DNA from: Archegozetes longisetosus
Lineage: Eukaryota > Arthropoda > Arachnida > Sarcoptiformes > Trhypochthoniidae
Length of the DNA: 64,000 nt
Assembly (NCBI GenBank): GCA_018873245.2
Contig: JAEMBT020000002.1
Span: forward strand, 7,042,001-7,106,000
Direction: 5' to 3'
The notes beneath the pieces are model-generated. The model had not been told where the DNA came from. It was given only the letters and a program-made list of their open reading frames with translations, and did not search any database. A program made the position numbers and the translations under genes. This document shows positions 11,303 through 23,625 of the stretch, in pieces; the stretch's first letter is position 1, and every line of letters begins with the position of its first letter.

Positions 11303-12420
11303 GATAATACGTCCAAATTATTGTGATCTTAGCTCTATTTCTCGATCATTTATATAAAACTTCAATTTTGTAAACAATTGCGTTCAATCTAATCGTTGTA
11401 AATAAAGTTTTTCAAGATCTTTATAGGCTCTTGTATTTTTATCTTAAGCTAATTAAATCTAATTAAACCAAATTGAATAGTACGGAAAAGTCTACGTGTG
11501 TGTGTGTGTGAGGACTTGCCCAGTAAATAAATATAAGCTAATGATTACGTTTAAAGTAAAACTAATGCTGTTATAATGACCTGAGGCAGTTGGAATTAAT
11601 TATAGAAATTTGCTTAATATTTGAAATTATCGTGCTATACTTGGCTGTTACTAATAAGGCTCTGAAAATAGTTTCAAATTTTCAAACTCGAGTCTTTCAA
11701 CTACAAACCTTTTTAAGTGGAGTCTTTCAACTACAAAGCTCTAAATATTCATTGAGCGTGAAGTCAATCTATGCATTAATTGCTAATTGAAATAAATGTG
11801 CGTCAATTTAGTTTTCACAATACTAGCATTTGCCCAATGTTTCTAATAATAATTTACTATATATACATAACAATAACCCAACACTTTTATACTTCTCTTA
11901 TGTCTCTTAATCTATTTTAAATTAGACTAGATTTTCTTCAAATTTATAATCATTTTTTTCTGCTTCAATTAACACCAAACAGTTAAAACTTTTTATCTTC
12001 AATATATAGTTAAACCTCATTTATAAAACAATTAAACAAACCTTAACTTTTTATGAATTTATTTATTTCTTTTTCTAACTAAAGGCTTAATTTCATGTTC
12101 AAGATAGATAGCTTTGACTGTATGCCATAATTATAACGACTAATAGCTCTACTTTTTAGGGCTTTTCTCAAATTTTTTAGACTCCACTTTCAATAATTTA
12201 ATCTTTATTTAGATTCATATCAAGTCTTTCATTTCATGTGAGAACTTTTAAGAAAATGAATTTTCTGTTTTTATGCTTTGTTTCTATTTTTTTGTTAAAT
12301 TTATTTTTTGTTTGCCACTAATGAACTGAATTTTCTTTAGCAATAAAAGCTTTTCTACAAATCAACATTCAATTGGAATATTTTATTCTAACAAATACTA
12401 AATAAAGCATTTGAGGAAAT

Positions 12421-12500
12421 CAATTCAACAAATTCAATCTCAATTCGATAATTCAATTTCAATTCAACAATTCAGTCTCAATTCATACAAATTCAATCAA
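12421..12500. repeat. Degenerate tandem tract built on CAATTCAA / AATTCAATCT
   Basis: Repeated short AATTCAA units with variable spacers over about 80 bp. Low complexity. Confidence 0.6.
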
Positions 12501-13303
12501 CGTTTTTTCCCTCAGCTCATTATAGATCTTTAAATAGAGTATTGAAACAATTACCATTCATAACTTATGATAGCGTGAAAATTGATGAACGATTATCGCT
12601 ATCATAGCTTCAAACAGCTTTTAACGATGTTCTGCAGCAAATATGAGTCCGATTTTTAATTCTTAGAAACATCCCTCTATTCACAAAAGATCTTTCAAAA
12701 GTGCTTATCAAAATACTTTATACCATTTCTGATCCACTAAAGCAGGACAAAATTTAATTGAATATTACAATGGTTCGGCTTAGCTTTTCTCAATTTAATA
12801 CACTTAAAATCTGTGACTCTGACATACATCGGAAGTCGCCAACTTTAAAAACTCGATCAACTAAAATAATTAATCATCAGTAGATTATCCTTAAGAATCA
12901 CTTTTCTCACATTAAGTGGGAATATAAAGATTTAAAGAAAGATAAGTGGATGATTATTTGTCAGGATTCTGGAAAGTTATTACTGTGGAAGATCAAAGTG
13001 GCATGACTTGAAGTTAGGATACACTTAATTTGATCAATTAACTTATTTGAACTTGTCATGCAATATACAAATAAAGGTAAACTCGACCTAAACTTAAGCT
13101 TATCAACTATTTTTCTAGAGCCTGATTCGCAACAATACCCAGCAATGTTCAGATGAATCTTACATGTCATATGATGGCAAATGTTCATTCCACGCTTCCC
13201 TTGATTTGAATTTTGTATTAGGTATACAACAGTTATGTGGAAAACTGAAACTTGCCTTCTATTCCCAGAGTGCTATGTGCGCCATTTCCCCAATCTAAAC
13301 TAG

Positions 13304-13859
13304 CTTACTTTACTAAACTACTAAAGTAAGTCTAATATAACTACTTATGGTTTAAATAAGTTAGGTTAGAAGAATGGTGAGCGTAGCGCTCCAGGAGACA
13401 AAGCAAGTTTCAGTGCTCCACATAACTACTGTATACTTAAATGTTTGACACAAATCAAGGCAAGTATGGAACAAACATCTACCCTACACACTTAAATTTA
13501 ATAATATATTAAAGTTGGCATTAATTAATGGTATGAATCCGTCAATTGTAGGATGCATTGACAAGGTTTAAATTTATTTTATAAACTCGAACGCCGTTTG
13601 ATCGCTGTTTAAATGGCAAATAATGTCAAGCTTTCTAAATTAAGTTTGTATTAAAGCAAAAAGTCTTTGAAGAAAAATTTCAAAACCTATCCTATCTTTA
13701 AAATAATATAATAAAGTTTAAAGAGGGCATCCAGTTCTGAGTGTCTTAGATTCAATGCTTGATGTATTTTAAATGGGAGTTGGTATTGAAGCAGTGTGTG
13801 GTTACCAATGAATAATCCGTCTATAGTTAGAACGCTATTCTATTTTCTAACCTAACTTA
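13304..13859. repeat. Inverted-repeat bounded segment, possible small mobile element
   Basis: TAAGTTAGGTTAGAA at 13357-13371 is matched by its exact 15-bp reverse complement at 13845-13859, enclosing about 470 bp. Just outside the left copy is a hairpin (CTTACTTTA 13304-13312 / TAAAGTAAG 13322-13330). No transposase ORF is inside. A non-autonomous element is possible, but its ends and target-site duplication are not clear. Confidence 0.3.
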
Positions 13860-14197
13860 CTTCACTCATATAATGGTTTGTACAATGGTTTAGTTAGTCA
13901 CTAGATTAGGTAAGGCTAATGGCATATAGTGACTGTTCTTTTATAGCCATATACACATCCAATACCAGTTGTACAGACTTAAGTACTGCTTAAGAGTTTG
14001 GGAAAACTTCCATAGGAGTCTAAACCGGCAAAATTAAAGTCAAAATATTTTTGACATAAGCGCCATCTGTTTCAGCATAGATTTCACGTTTTATTAAACA
14101 ACTCACTTTTCAAATACAATTTATTTGCATCATTTCGGATTAAGTACAAGTTTAAGAAATGTTTTCAATTGAATTAATAGAGAAGTAATTGACAAAG

Positions 14198-17100
14198 ATG
14201 GATGATTTGAGTAGAATTCCGTCTCAAAAGACGTACTGCGCTATTCGTGATATGGATTTGAAGACAATCGAAACACTGGATTACAAACAGATTCGATATA
14301 TACTTCCATGTCTTGTGCGGATGGGGTGGTGTACACCACTAGACGATTGCGATAAATGGCAAACTAAAAGAAAACACATTCAGAAAATCTTATCTGGAAT
14401 TGAAGTCATCAACAATATCGTCAACTTATTGTCCTTTGACTTTCACGCCCTTGAAATCGATGTCAAGAAAGAGCAACAGTTACGCATCAAATGTGGTAGT
14501 AATCCCAACGATAGTGTTCTCATTTCAGCACTTTCTGATGGATTGGCGCTCGAGTTTGAGAGATGTGATGGAATCCGAAAGTTGAGACTTTTGCTCAGTG
14601 AACTTATTTCGATCATGGCTTTTGTCAGACAATCATCACATCAAATGTCACAACAAGTGACTGGTCTTCGTGCATCTGAACTCTTCGATAACGAGGTATA
14701 TTTAGACGAAGTATCGGACGTACTCTGCATTGCGATTGCAGAACTACCCAACACTTTACAGATGTTAGAAGTAGTCGAAGCCTTACTTCACGTAAAGAAC
14801 GGAACATCACTCATATGCAGACTTGTGACCAATTCTCCTGAGTCTTTCCATGAAGTCTGCTTGAGTTTATTAAATAACGGCGAAAAACAAGACGAAGAAT
14901 CGTTTTGTGGTCGAACACGAATGATGGCTTTGAGACTACTTTGTCTCATGAATCCATCGCAAGCCCTGACAGTGAGGGGAGAAGCTGTCGATTTATGCCG
15001 AATGCCAAGCCTTACAATTATGCTTACATTAGATTATATTCAAAAAAGAGAGAGTACTGGCGATTGTTTGCCGCCAACTGATATCGTATCATTCATTACC
15101 GGCATTTTGCTTGGAAATGATGATAAGGTCAGGACTTGGTTTTCACAATATGTCAGAATTGGTCAGAAAAAAATCGATCAATCAATACATACCAGTTTAG
15201 CTGATTTGAGAACTGAACTACTCAAAAGTGTCAATCATTTAGTTGAAAACGAGCTCAAAACTGATGATGGGTTAGAGTGTGGAATATCCCAGGCATGTGT
15301 TCTAATCAAGCTTTACTGTGCATTGCGTGGTATCGCCTCCATGAAGTTCACTGACGATGAGACTAATGCTATCCTAAAAATGATTATCTGTCGTCCACCG
15401 CAAAATTCTATTGGCATAAGATTCGTTGCTTTAGGACTTTGTATGATATTAGCGTCTCCTGTGTTAATAAGCAGTCCAGAGAATGAGAGCAAAGCCATTG
15501 AATGGATAAAATGGTTGGTGAAGGAAGAGAGCTATTTCGGAAGAATAACTCACGTCAAGTCCTCTTTCGGTGAAATGTTACTTTTGATTGCAATTCACTT
15601 TCATGGCAATCAAATGAACGCAATCGCAGAACTGGTTTCTTCTACTCTGGGTATTAAACTTCTGATCAGAACCAATAATTTGACGAGAATTAAAGCCATA
15701 TTCACTCAAGAAATATTCACTGATCAGACCGTGACAGCACACGCTGTCAAAGTTCCGGTAACACAAAATCTTAATAGTTCTGTTGTCGGCTTTCTGCCCG
15801 TTCATTGTATTTATCAGTTGTTAAAAAGTAGAGCGTTTACTAAACATAAAGTTCCGATAAAGGACTGGATATTTAAGCAAATATGCAATGCAAGCGCTCC
15901 CATTCACCCGATTTTTCTGCCTCTAATAGAAGCCTATGTTAATTCAATTATACACCCAAGCTCTAAATCTGCTTCAAGTACAGTCAATGAACCGATTTCT
16001 GAGGAAGAAATTCTCACAATTTTTAAACATACTGTTTATTCGGTTGAAGACAATTGCGATCAACAAACTATGATGGAAACCGACCAAACTCAGGTTTCGT
16101 GTCCACTTACATCTCAGTTATTATTACTTTATTATGTACTCCTATATGAAGACATCCGATTGTCTCACATGAAAAACATATTGATTTCTGATCGAAAAAT
16201 AATGAAATATTCATCAGAATTTATCGCACAATTGCCTATATTTTATTTGGTACAAGAAGCTCGTAGAGATCAACTAAATTATGGAGTTCTTATATCGTCG
16301 CTACTACGCTTGATAGCACACCATTATCCACATCTATGTCTTGTTAAAGACTGGTTGCCGCATGAAAAGAATGAAATGAGCGGTAAATCAGAACAGATTT
16401 CTACAGCAAAGGAAAAGCAGCATTTTCTAAACGCCTTTAAATCTGATTCTCCTTCTGTTGTCATATCAGAACTGGAGCGACTATTGACTTTACCCAGAAA
16501 CTACTTATGGCCGTTAGCGCCAGATTTTATATCAAAATTGCCTCTTTTCTTATTAGAGTCCACTCCTCGACAAGTTCGTGAAAAGGCTAAAATAGTTTGG
16601 TTCAAACTGAACACTATTTTCCCGCGCAAGCTTTGGGTTATGACAGTCAACGTATTGAGACCTAACGTGTTTGGTTTTGTGTCTAAAGCACAACAGCTGA
16701 CGTGGAGTGACATTGTATTAGATCCACTCCATGTGTTACGATGCGACGAACGCATCTTTAGAAATGCAGAACTCATGGAAATAACATTACACATATTGAA
16801 TGCATTTCTCGCAGCCTCAAGAATACATTTGTCGCATCACTTGATGGAAAGGCCGAGTAAGAGCCCAGAAGAAGAAAAAGATAGAGAAGAGTTACGGACA
16901 GCTCTGTTAGCAGCACAAGAGAGTGCTGCCATTCAGATATTGCTGGAGTGTTGTGTTGCAAAAAAAGGCGAAACAGACAGTAGTCTATTGACTAACTTAA
17001 GGGAAGTTCAAGGATTGATTTGCAGTCATTTGCATCAAGTATTCATATCGGATCCTAATATAGCTAAATTAGTTCATTTTCAAGGATATCCGAGTGAGCT

Positions 17101-17716
17101 GTTGCCTCTCGTCGTGTCAGCGATCCCTTCAATGCACATCTGTCTCGATTTTATTCCTGAACTATTAGGACAACCGGATCTCAACAAACAGGTTGAATAA
17201 TGTTTCCTCTTTTTCATTGTTTTCCTTCTATTTTAACTCAAGTTTAACCCTAATTTAACTGTAATTTTCCAATTGACAGGCATTCACGATGAAACTTTGT
17301 TCGTATTTGTGCCAACAATACTCGATCACAAAGTCTTTTAGTGTGGCCAAACTCTGTTTCAACGTATCGATGACATTGCTATCGATTTTGCCGAGTGACA
17401 AAAGATCATCATTTTTCATAAACGTATTGCCAGCTCTGATTCGAATGTGCGGTCCATTCCCTCCATTATGCGAAGATGCAGTGAAATTACTGATCCAATT
17501 GTCTCAAATCAATATGTCCTGTTTGGCAGCCACTTCCCCCATTTCATGTTTCCAGAGGCTACTCTCAAGTTATATACTAAATCAATCGAAGAACTCGATT
17601 GGTTAGAATTAAACAAACTGTTTTCTGACCTTCCCAACGAAGACACTCTTTCTCTAAGTTTACAAAAAGCCTTTTCTAGTTTATGCGATTTTGGTCTCAT
17701 TAAAAAGATTTACTAA
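14198..17716 (+). CDS. INTS2: INTS2, Integrator complex subunit 2, with a one-base frame break near the C-terminus
   Basis: Two exons: 14198-17191 and 17280-17716, about 1143 residues if one base is added (human about 1204). The ATG at 14198-14200 follows an in-frame upstream TTG that I rejected. Recognisable INTS2 stretches include LPCLVRMGWC near the start, the central ATPase-independent helical repeat region, LRPNVFGFVSKAQQLTWSDI with VLDPLHVLRCDERIFRN, and the C-terminal FSVAKLCFNVSMTLLSILP with CGPFPPLCEDAVKLLIQL. INTS2 is a core subunit of the nuclear Integrator complex, which cleaves snRNA 3' ends and terminates paused RNA polymerase II. Exon 2 has a -1 frame change at CCCCC 17536-17540; the downstream frame (TLKLYTKSIEELDWLELNKL to IKKIY) ends at 17716. 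Without correction the protein would stop at 17606. AATAAA occurs near 17796. Confidence 0.9.
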
Positions 17717-19207
17717 ATTTTCCCTTTTAACTTTTATATTTATAATTTCTGTTTATATTTATTGAACAAAACTTTTATCTAAGTTTACAAAACTTAATAA
17801 ATCGATTATTAGTTCTGAAGCATTAGTTTGATGAAATTGTTAAAATTGATTGAACATTTTTGGATATGTTCCTATCGAGTTATTATACTTTAGGTGTTTT
17901 TCTCGATTATTGTAAGATTATTCTTTTAATCATAGTTGCGAGCAAATAATTGTTTTGCTATACTTAACAAGTCATTAGTACTAACCATCCGCTTAGCGAC
18001 TCGTTTATCAAATATTTATTAGTTTGATTTTAGCTCTTGTTATCGATTTGTGTTACGATTGTGTGTAAACAAGTTTATGAATAGGAGAAAGGAGACAAAA
18101 TTGATTGATATACAAGAAAATAGTGGAAATTTTTCAGCTTCTTCATCTTACAGTTTTGAATATTTATTGCTTAAATCCATATTTAGGAAACATTATAACT
18201 GTTTCTGTTCGCTATTCTGACTTAATTGATCGAAAGTTTTTTTTTATCAAAATCGACATATCTATATATTTATACAGGGACCGATAAACAGCCATTTTAA
18301 TCAGGCATTCTTAGAGCTAAATACGCAATAATAGTTAGAGAGAAATGATATGATTAAGGTTGATTAGAAGGTAACCTAATGAATAGAGCTAAGAGAGCGG
18401 GAGTTATTCTCAGAAAGTTATGCAATGTAAAATTACCCAAAATCACTTAAAGTTAGTTAATCGTGATGAAAATGAATGCAATTGATAGCATGCACGTGAT
18501 ATTATTATTGATATTTATAATCATGATTGATGTGCCATTAATATTCCTTTGAAGGACAATTGTAGAAATTCTGCTTTTTGAAAGAATTCATTTATAAGTT
18601 AACCATATCATAGACTGAGATGTGAAGTATAGCAGTATTGAAACACTCCAGTTATCTATGACGTCAAGTAAAGCTCTGATACTGCACTGACTCGACTTAT
18701 AAAAAGCAATGAATTTCTCACATGTCTTTCTCTTCTCATTGAAACTCCAGTGCATATATACTCTATGCATTGATACTTTAATTGTTAATGTTTTATATAT
18801 AGTTAACACTTTCTCACTAACTATTCACTGATTGTAATACTTTGAAAATATTTGATCATTTATTTGTTTGACAAGTAGTAATATTATAACTAATTCATCT
18901 CAAATATTCAATTGATTCATTGATTCATTGATTCATTGATTCATTGATTCATTGATTCATTGATTCATTGATTCATTGATTCATTGATTCATTGATTCAT
19001 TGATTCATTGATTCATTCATTGATTCATTCATTCATTGATTCATTCATTCATTGATTCACTTATTCTTTCACTTATTCATGAGTCAATCGATCCCCTATT
19101 CATCCCAATCACTATAACTTAATTAATGATTTTACTAAATTAAATACTTTTCCTATCAGTTTAATTTAGTCTAATTTTATTTTATTTGTTTTTTATGATT
19201 ATTTCAG
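17717..19207. other. Intergenic / upstream part of the SAM synthetase locus
   Basis: I searched this 1.5 kb by eye for the missing SAM synthetase exon (a GEGHPD-coding stretch) and found none. It contains the INTS2 3' end and a large ATTGATTC tandem array at 18912-19065. Confidence 0.4.
18912..19065. repeat. 8-bp minisatellite (ATTGATTC)n
   Basis: About 13 nearly perfect head-to-tail copies of ATTGATTC, then mixed ATTGATTC and ATTC units. It ends about 140 bp before the first visible SAM synthetase exon, so it lies in that gene's upstream intron or leader. The array is a likely site of length polymorphism and assembly collapse. Confidence 0.95.
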
Positions 19208-20549
19208 ACAAAATGTGTGACCAAATAAGTGATGCAATACTTGACGCACATTTGAAATTAGATCCTGACTCGATGGTGGCTTGTGAAACAGCTACCAAGG
19301 CCGGTCTTATTTTTGTCTTCGGCGAAATTACTTCAAAGGCAAATGTCGACATCGAGGCTGTAGTTAAAGAAACGGTCAAGAAGATTGGTTACGATGATGT
19401 GAGCAAAGGTATTTATATTTGATTAGAGTACTAAATATAATTTGAAATTTGAATTGATATCAAATTTCAAACTTCTATAACAGGATGCTAGCTTCTAATC
19501 ATAACCTTTCATTTTAATCTTTGAAGGCTTCGATTATCGTTCATGTCAAGTAGTGGTAAAAATTGATAAGCAAAGTCCTGAAATAGCATCAGGTGTTCAC
19601 GAGAACAAGAATGAAGAAGAGATTGGCGCCGGAGATCAAGGACTCATGTTTGGCTACGCCACTGATGAGGCAGAAGAATGCATGCCCTTGACTGTGGTTT
19701 TGGCCCACAAGTTGAATACCAAATTAGCGGAACTCAGAAGAAATGGCACTTTCTGGTGGGCAAGACCTGACTCTAAGACCCAAGTGACTTGTGAGTATTA
19801 TTCCGATAGAGGGGCTGCCGTTCCACTGCGTGTTCACACAGTCGTTGTATCGATTCAGCATTCTGAAGAAATATCATTAGATCAATTAAGACAAGAAGTT
19901 ATGGACAAAGTTATCAAGGAGGTGATTCCTCCCAAATATTTGGATCGACACACCATTTACCACATTAATCCATGTGGAAATTTCATATTGGGCGGACCTG
20001 CATGCGATGCCGGTCTTACGGGTCGCAAAATCATTGTCGACACATATGGTGGTTGGGGCGGACACGGAGGTGGCGCCTTCTCGGGCAAAGATTCAACTAA
20101 AGTGGACAGATCTGCAGCTTATGCTGCGCGTTGGGTTGCAAAATCATTGGTTACATCTGGACTTTGCAAGAGATGCCTCGTTCAAGTAAGTCATTCGATT
20201 GTTACTTAAATGAATTTTCATATTTCACTCAGTTCTGTCTTAATTGTTAGGTATCTTATGCCATCGGAATCGCCGAACCGCTTTCTATAACTGTATTCTC
20301 TTTCGGTACATCGAAAAAGAGTCAAAAAGAACTCGTGAAGATTGTCAAAAATAACTTCGATCTGAGACCCGGAATCATTATCAGGTATACAAGGAATTTT
20401 TATTTGAATAATTGGTTTGACTAAATGTTTATTTGCAAATTAACAGAGATTTGGGCCTAAAAAAACCAATTTTCGAAAAGACAAGTGTTTACGGACACTT
20501 CGGTCGACCAGAATTTTCATGGGAAGTGCCTAAGAAACTGGTTTTTTGA
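19208..20549 (+). CDS. MAT2A: S-adenosylmethionine synthetase (MAT), N-terminal exon not found
   Basis: Four exons: 19208-19408, 19527-20185, 20251-20384 and 20447-20549. The first visible exon follows an ATTTCAG acceptor and reads (D)[16 protein letters not shown], so it begins inside the family motif GEGHPDK; the preceding TSESVGEGHP exon is not visible. The rest is complete: [92 protein letters not shown]. It makes S-adenosylmethionine from ATP and methionine in the cytosol. The MCDQ methionine at 19215 could serve as a start, but that product would lack an ATP-binding loop. Odd: [13 protein letters not shown] in place of the near-invariant GGP(Q/M)GDxGLTGRK. AATAAA at 20565-20570 is only 16 bp past the stop. 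Confidence 0.93.
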
Positions 20550-23515
20550 CTTGACTTTCGTTTGAATAAATCATTTAATATTCAATTTTTCTTTGCTGTT
20601 TATCTTTTTATATGAAATTGGACAAAATTAAGGGCATGCAATTTACCTATAGTTTAATGAATATTTCGGACCAATCATTAATGTATTAGTCAATGATTTG
20701 GTTTTACATTATCTCATCACTTATTTGGTTACTTTATTTTATCAAATAATTATCAGTCAAATCAAATGAAAATAATTTTTGTTGTGGTTTTGAACATTAA
20801 AATTCCTATTTATACTTTTGTAAACTGATCTTAGCAATGATTTTAGTGACTAAGAGCTGGAGCTGTAGTTGAGGTTTGGTTTTAAAGCCTGAACTACGCG
20901 TTAAAGCGCTGAAAATCTCAAAAAATGTCAAACTGAGAAACATGTAGTGAGTCTAAAAAATGTTTGACATAGACTCCAGACAAACAAACATGTTTCTATG
21001 TTTCACTTATCCATTTACTCTTACTTTGTATAGAAATTCTACATATAATAGTATTAAATTAGCGATAATAAATACTCAATTTCCTGAAACATAACTTTTG
21101 AATTCTGGTCTTTGAAATTTGGTGTTAGTTTTCATACTTTGGATATACCTGAAGCATGTCATTTCCTTAAGTATAGAAGAAGAATGTGTGATTTTCCTAT
21201 TAATTGCTAAGTAATTATCACTGATAAGTTAGCATTTGTCAATTTTCTTGTAAATAAAACTGGTATCTCAGACCACTCAAAAGCATGTGTTGAGTACTCG
21301 AATCATTCTCAGAGTTTCAGACTGCATCACGGGAGCAAATTGCTCAGATAACTGATAATCAACTTTGCTGATAATACTAGTGTCACTGATAATTTGCGCA
21401 AATAGACAGTTTTAACAAGACTCATTTTTCTCATGCTTTTCCTTCATTTTTGGTAATATCTGCTTAGTATTGATTTATATTTGTAAGCAATTGCGTAAAT
21501 TTCATGAATTTCGGCAATGACTTTTAGTAAATTGGGTGGTAATATAGATTTAAATACCAAAAAATTGTCTGAATTTGGGTAATTTATCCGAATTTGACAG
21601 ACAGGAGCAGGAACTGAGGTCAGTAGGAGTCAAATGATTGAAAGTACAACTTGGTGTTAGTGAGAGAGAGTAGGAGTTCAATTATTTATGTTATCCCTAT
21701 TACTGAATCTTTACACGTCTGTTTAAGAGATTCTGCTTAAAAGATAAGTTAAAATATAACGTTCACTTGAAGGCGTCACAGCTGAAGCTCAATTTGTTTT
21801 TAAATCTGTATTTCTTATATCTTGGTTCTAGTTTTTGTTTCTTAATACAAGTCGTTTTACATTTAATGATAAAAAAATTTAAATCATGTTTGGTTCGCAA
21901 TTTTCAAAGAGCGTTCATTGAGAAATCGTTTAAAATTCAAGTGAAATCAACTTTGATTTGAATTGAAGTCATAAGCACTTAAGGAAACCATAAGAAATAT
22001 TACAATTAAATTTAAAATGTATGCAAAATAGTTTTGCTTATGTTGTAAAACATTTAATGATACATCAAAATCTGTCTAACTTTGACATGCACTTAAGTAG
22101 TTTAAAAAAGCAATATAAAAATACCATAGAAGACATGGCTTAATTGCTAATGATTTAGAAAACGCACTTTAAAGTTAGAGAGCTTTCACTGTAACTCCAC
22201 TCCAGTATAACTTGATTGGGGCTGAGGCATCAAACTAGAGTTGAAACAGAGTCAGAAAATAAAATAAGTTTGAGCCCATCTCACACTTCAATAGTTAATC
22301 TTTCCTATTACTCATCATATACATATTTGTTCATTTATATTTTCTATTATAACATTTTCACCTTATCTACATTATAATTGATCAAGCCAATCATTTCTCG
22401 CTTTTATCATTCCTTCATTTAGTTTATAGTTTAATAACTTCTAATTCTTTGCATTTTTCTTATCTAATACTTCGTGTCAATCGTTTATATATTTATAAAT
22501 ATTTTTCATCTTGTATGACTAGTCTTTAGATTTTAGTGTCAATAAAATTGTTCAATGGTTATTGAAAAAGTGTTTGACAAATCTTTAAGTTACTCTGTAT
22601 ATACAAGCATTTATTTGTGATAGACACTATCTTACAGTTACTCATCTTATCACTATTCCTGTTTATTTCAATCTAATCTTTTACCAATTTGTTTTCCACT
22701 TCCCATCCTATCATCCCCAGTTTGTCAAACTAGATTTTTTAGATTGTTTCAAGTTATTCAGTTTCTGTTTGATTATCGCTGAATTTTTATCTTCTCGAAA
22801 AATGCTGTTCTTTGCCAAGTTTGATCACTCCCTATTTAGCTTAAACTAGTTTAGTAGTCAGATTAATATAATTCAATTGAATCGAGAATTTTGCTTTCAT
22901 TCGGCTCAATATTTCCAAAGACGTTATTCTAACTTCATGTAATTCATGTAATTTACACAATAGATATGAGTTTTGGTTGTAAAGAATCGGAGCTTCAAAT
23001 TTTCTATATAATCATTTTATCGGTTTCAAAGAACTAAAATTCTCAATTAGCGATTTATTTTGTTATAAGAATTTACAATGAGATAGGTGAGACTCATTAA
23101 TTTGCGAAACCAAATGGTTCAAAATTTGTTGATAATACCTGAAACCAAAAAATGTGGTTCGGCAAATTGTGATTTTAAAATTCAACTCCAAAAGGATCCA
23201 GCAAAATCTGAGAAATTCAAACATTTAATTTAAACATTGAAACAATTTAAATATGAAAAATAGTCTTTTGGGATGAAATAGCATTTTGAAGAGTAATGAT
23301 TGTAAAGCTAATGATCACTATATTGAGAGAAGAAGCAAATGTAAGAAGCAATTAACTTTTATCAAAGATCTAAAACATCTTAGATTTGCTGTTTCGTTAT
23401 TTGAGCTCCCAAAGGCAATAAACTGTTCAGCTTTGTCATAAAATCAAGCTAATTTGTACTATTTTATTGCGTCGGTTTATCATTTGACTTGCACTTTTGA
23501 TTGAGTTTCTGTTTT

Positions 23516-23518
<3 letters not shown>

Positions 23519-23559
<41 letters not shown>
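23519..23559. repeat. (GA)n microsatellite
   Basis: About 20 perfect GA dinucleotides directly upstream of a small TIR element. Confidence 0.95.
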
Positions 23560-23561
<2 letters not shown>

Positions 23562-23565
23562 ATAA

Positions 23566-23625
23566 GGTGCTATAAAGTGCTATCTTTATGTTATTTCGAT
23601 TAGAGATAGTACGCAATAGTACTGA
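23566..23625. mobile_element. Small TIR element, GTGCTATAAAG family, copy A
   Basis: Begins GGTGCTATAAAGTGCTATCT; its other end, read in reverse complement, is GTCAGTACTATTGCGTACTA, an imperfect inverted match. The core is only about 60 bp, with no coding capacity. Four similar sequences occur elsewhere in the window. Confidence 0.5.

Larger units (their letters stand above)
11303..14197. other. Intergenic, TM9SF to INTS2
   Basis: About 2.9 kb of AT-rich DNA: the TM9SF polyadenylation signal (11401-11406), a short (GT)n near 11495, a direct duplication AGTCTTTCAACTACAAA (about 11693 and 11721), an imperfect AATTCAA-rich tract at 12421-12500, and an inverted-repeat pair at 13357-13371 / 13845-13859. 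No recognisable gene. Confidence 0.4.

Noticed and set aside
12516..12607. Acceptor followed by 29 open codons (HYRSLNRVLKQLPFITYDS)
   Set aside because: Too short, no donor, no family, and an expected chance event in this much sequence.
13735..13760. AGAGGGCATCCAG as the missing SAM synthetase GEGHP exon
   Set aside because: It reads RGHP at best, is preceded by a stop, and would lie upstream of INTS2.
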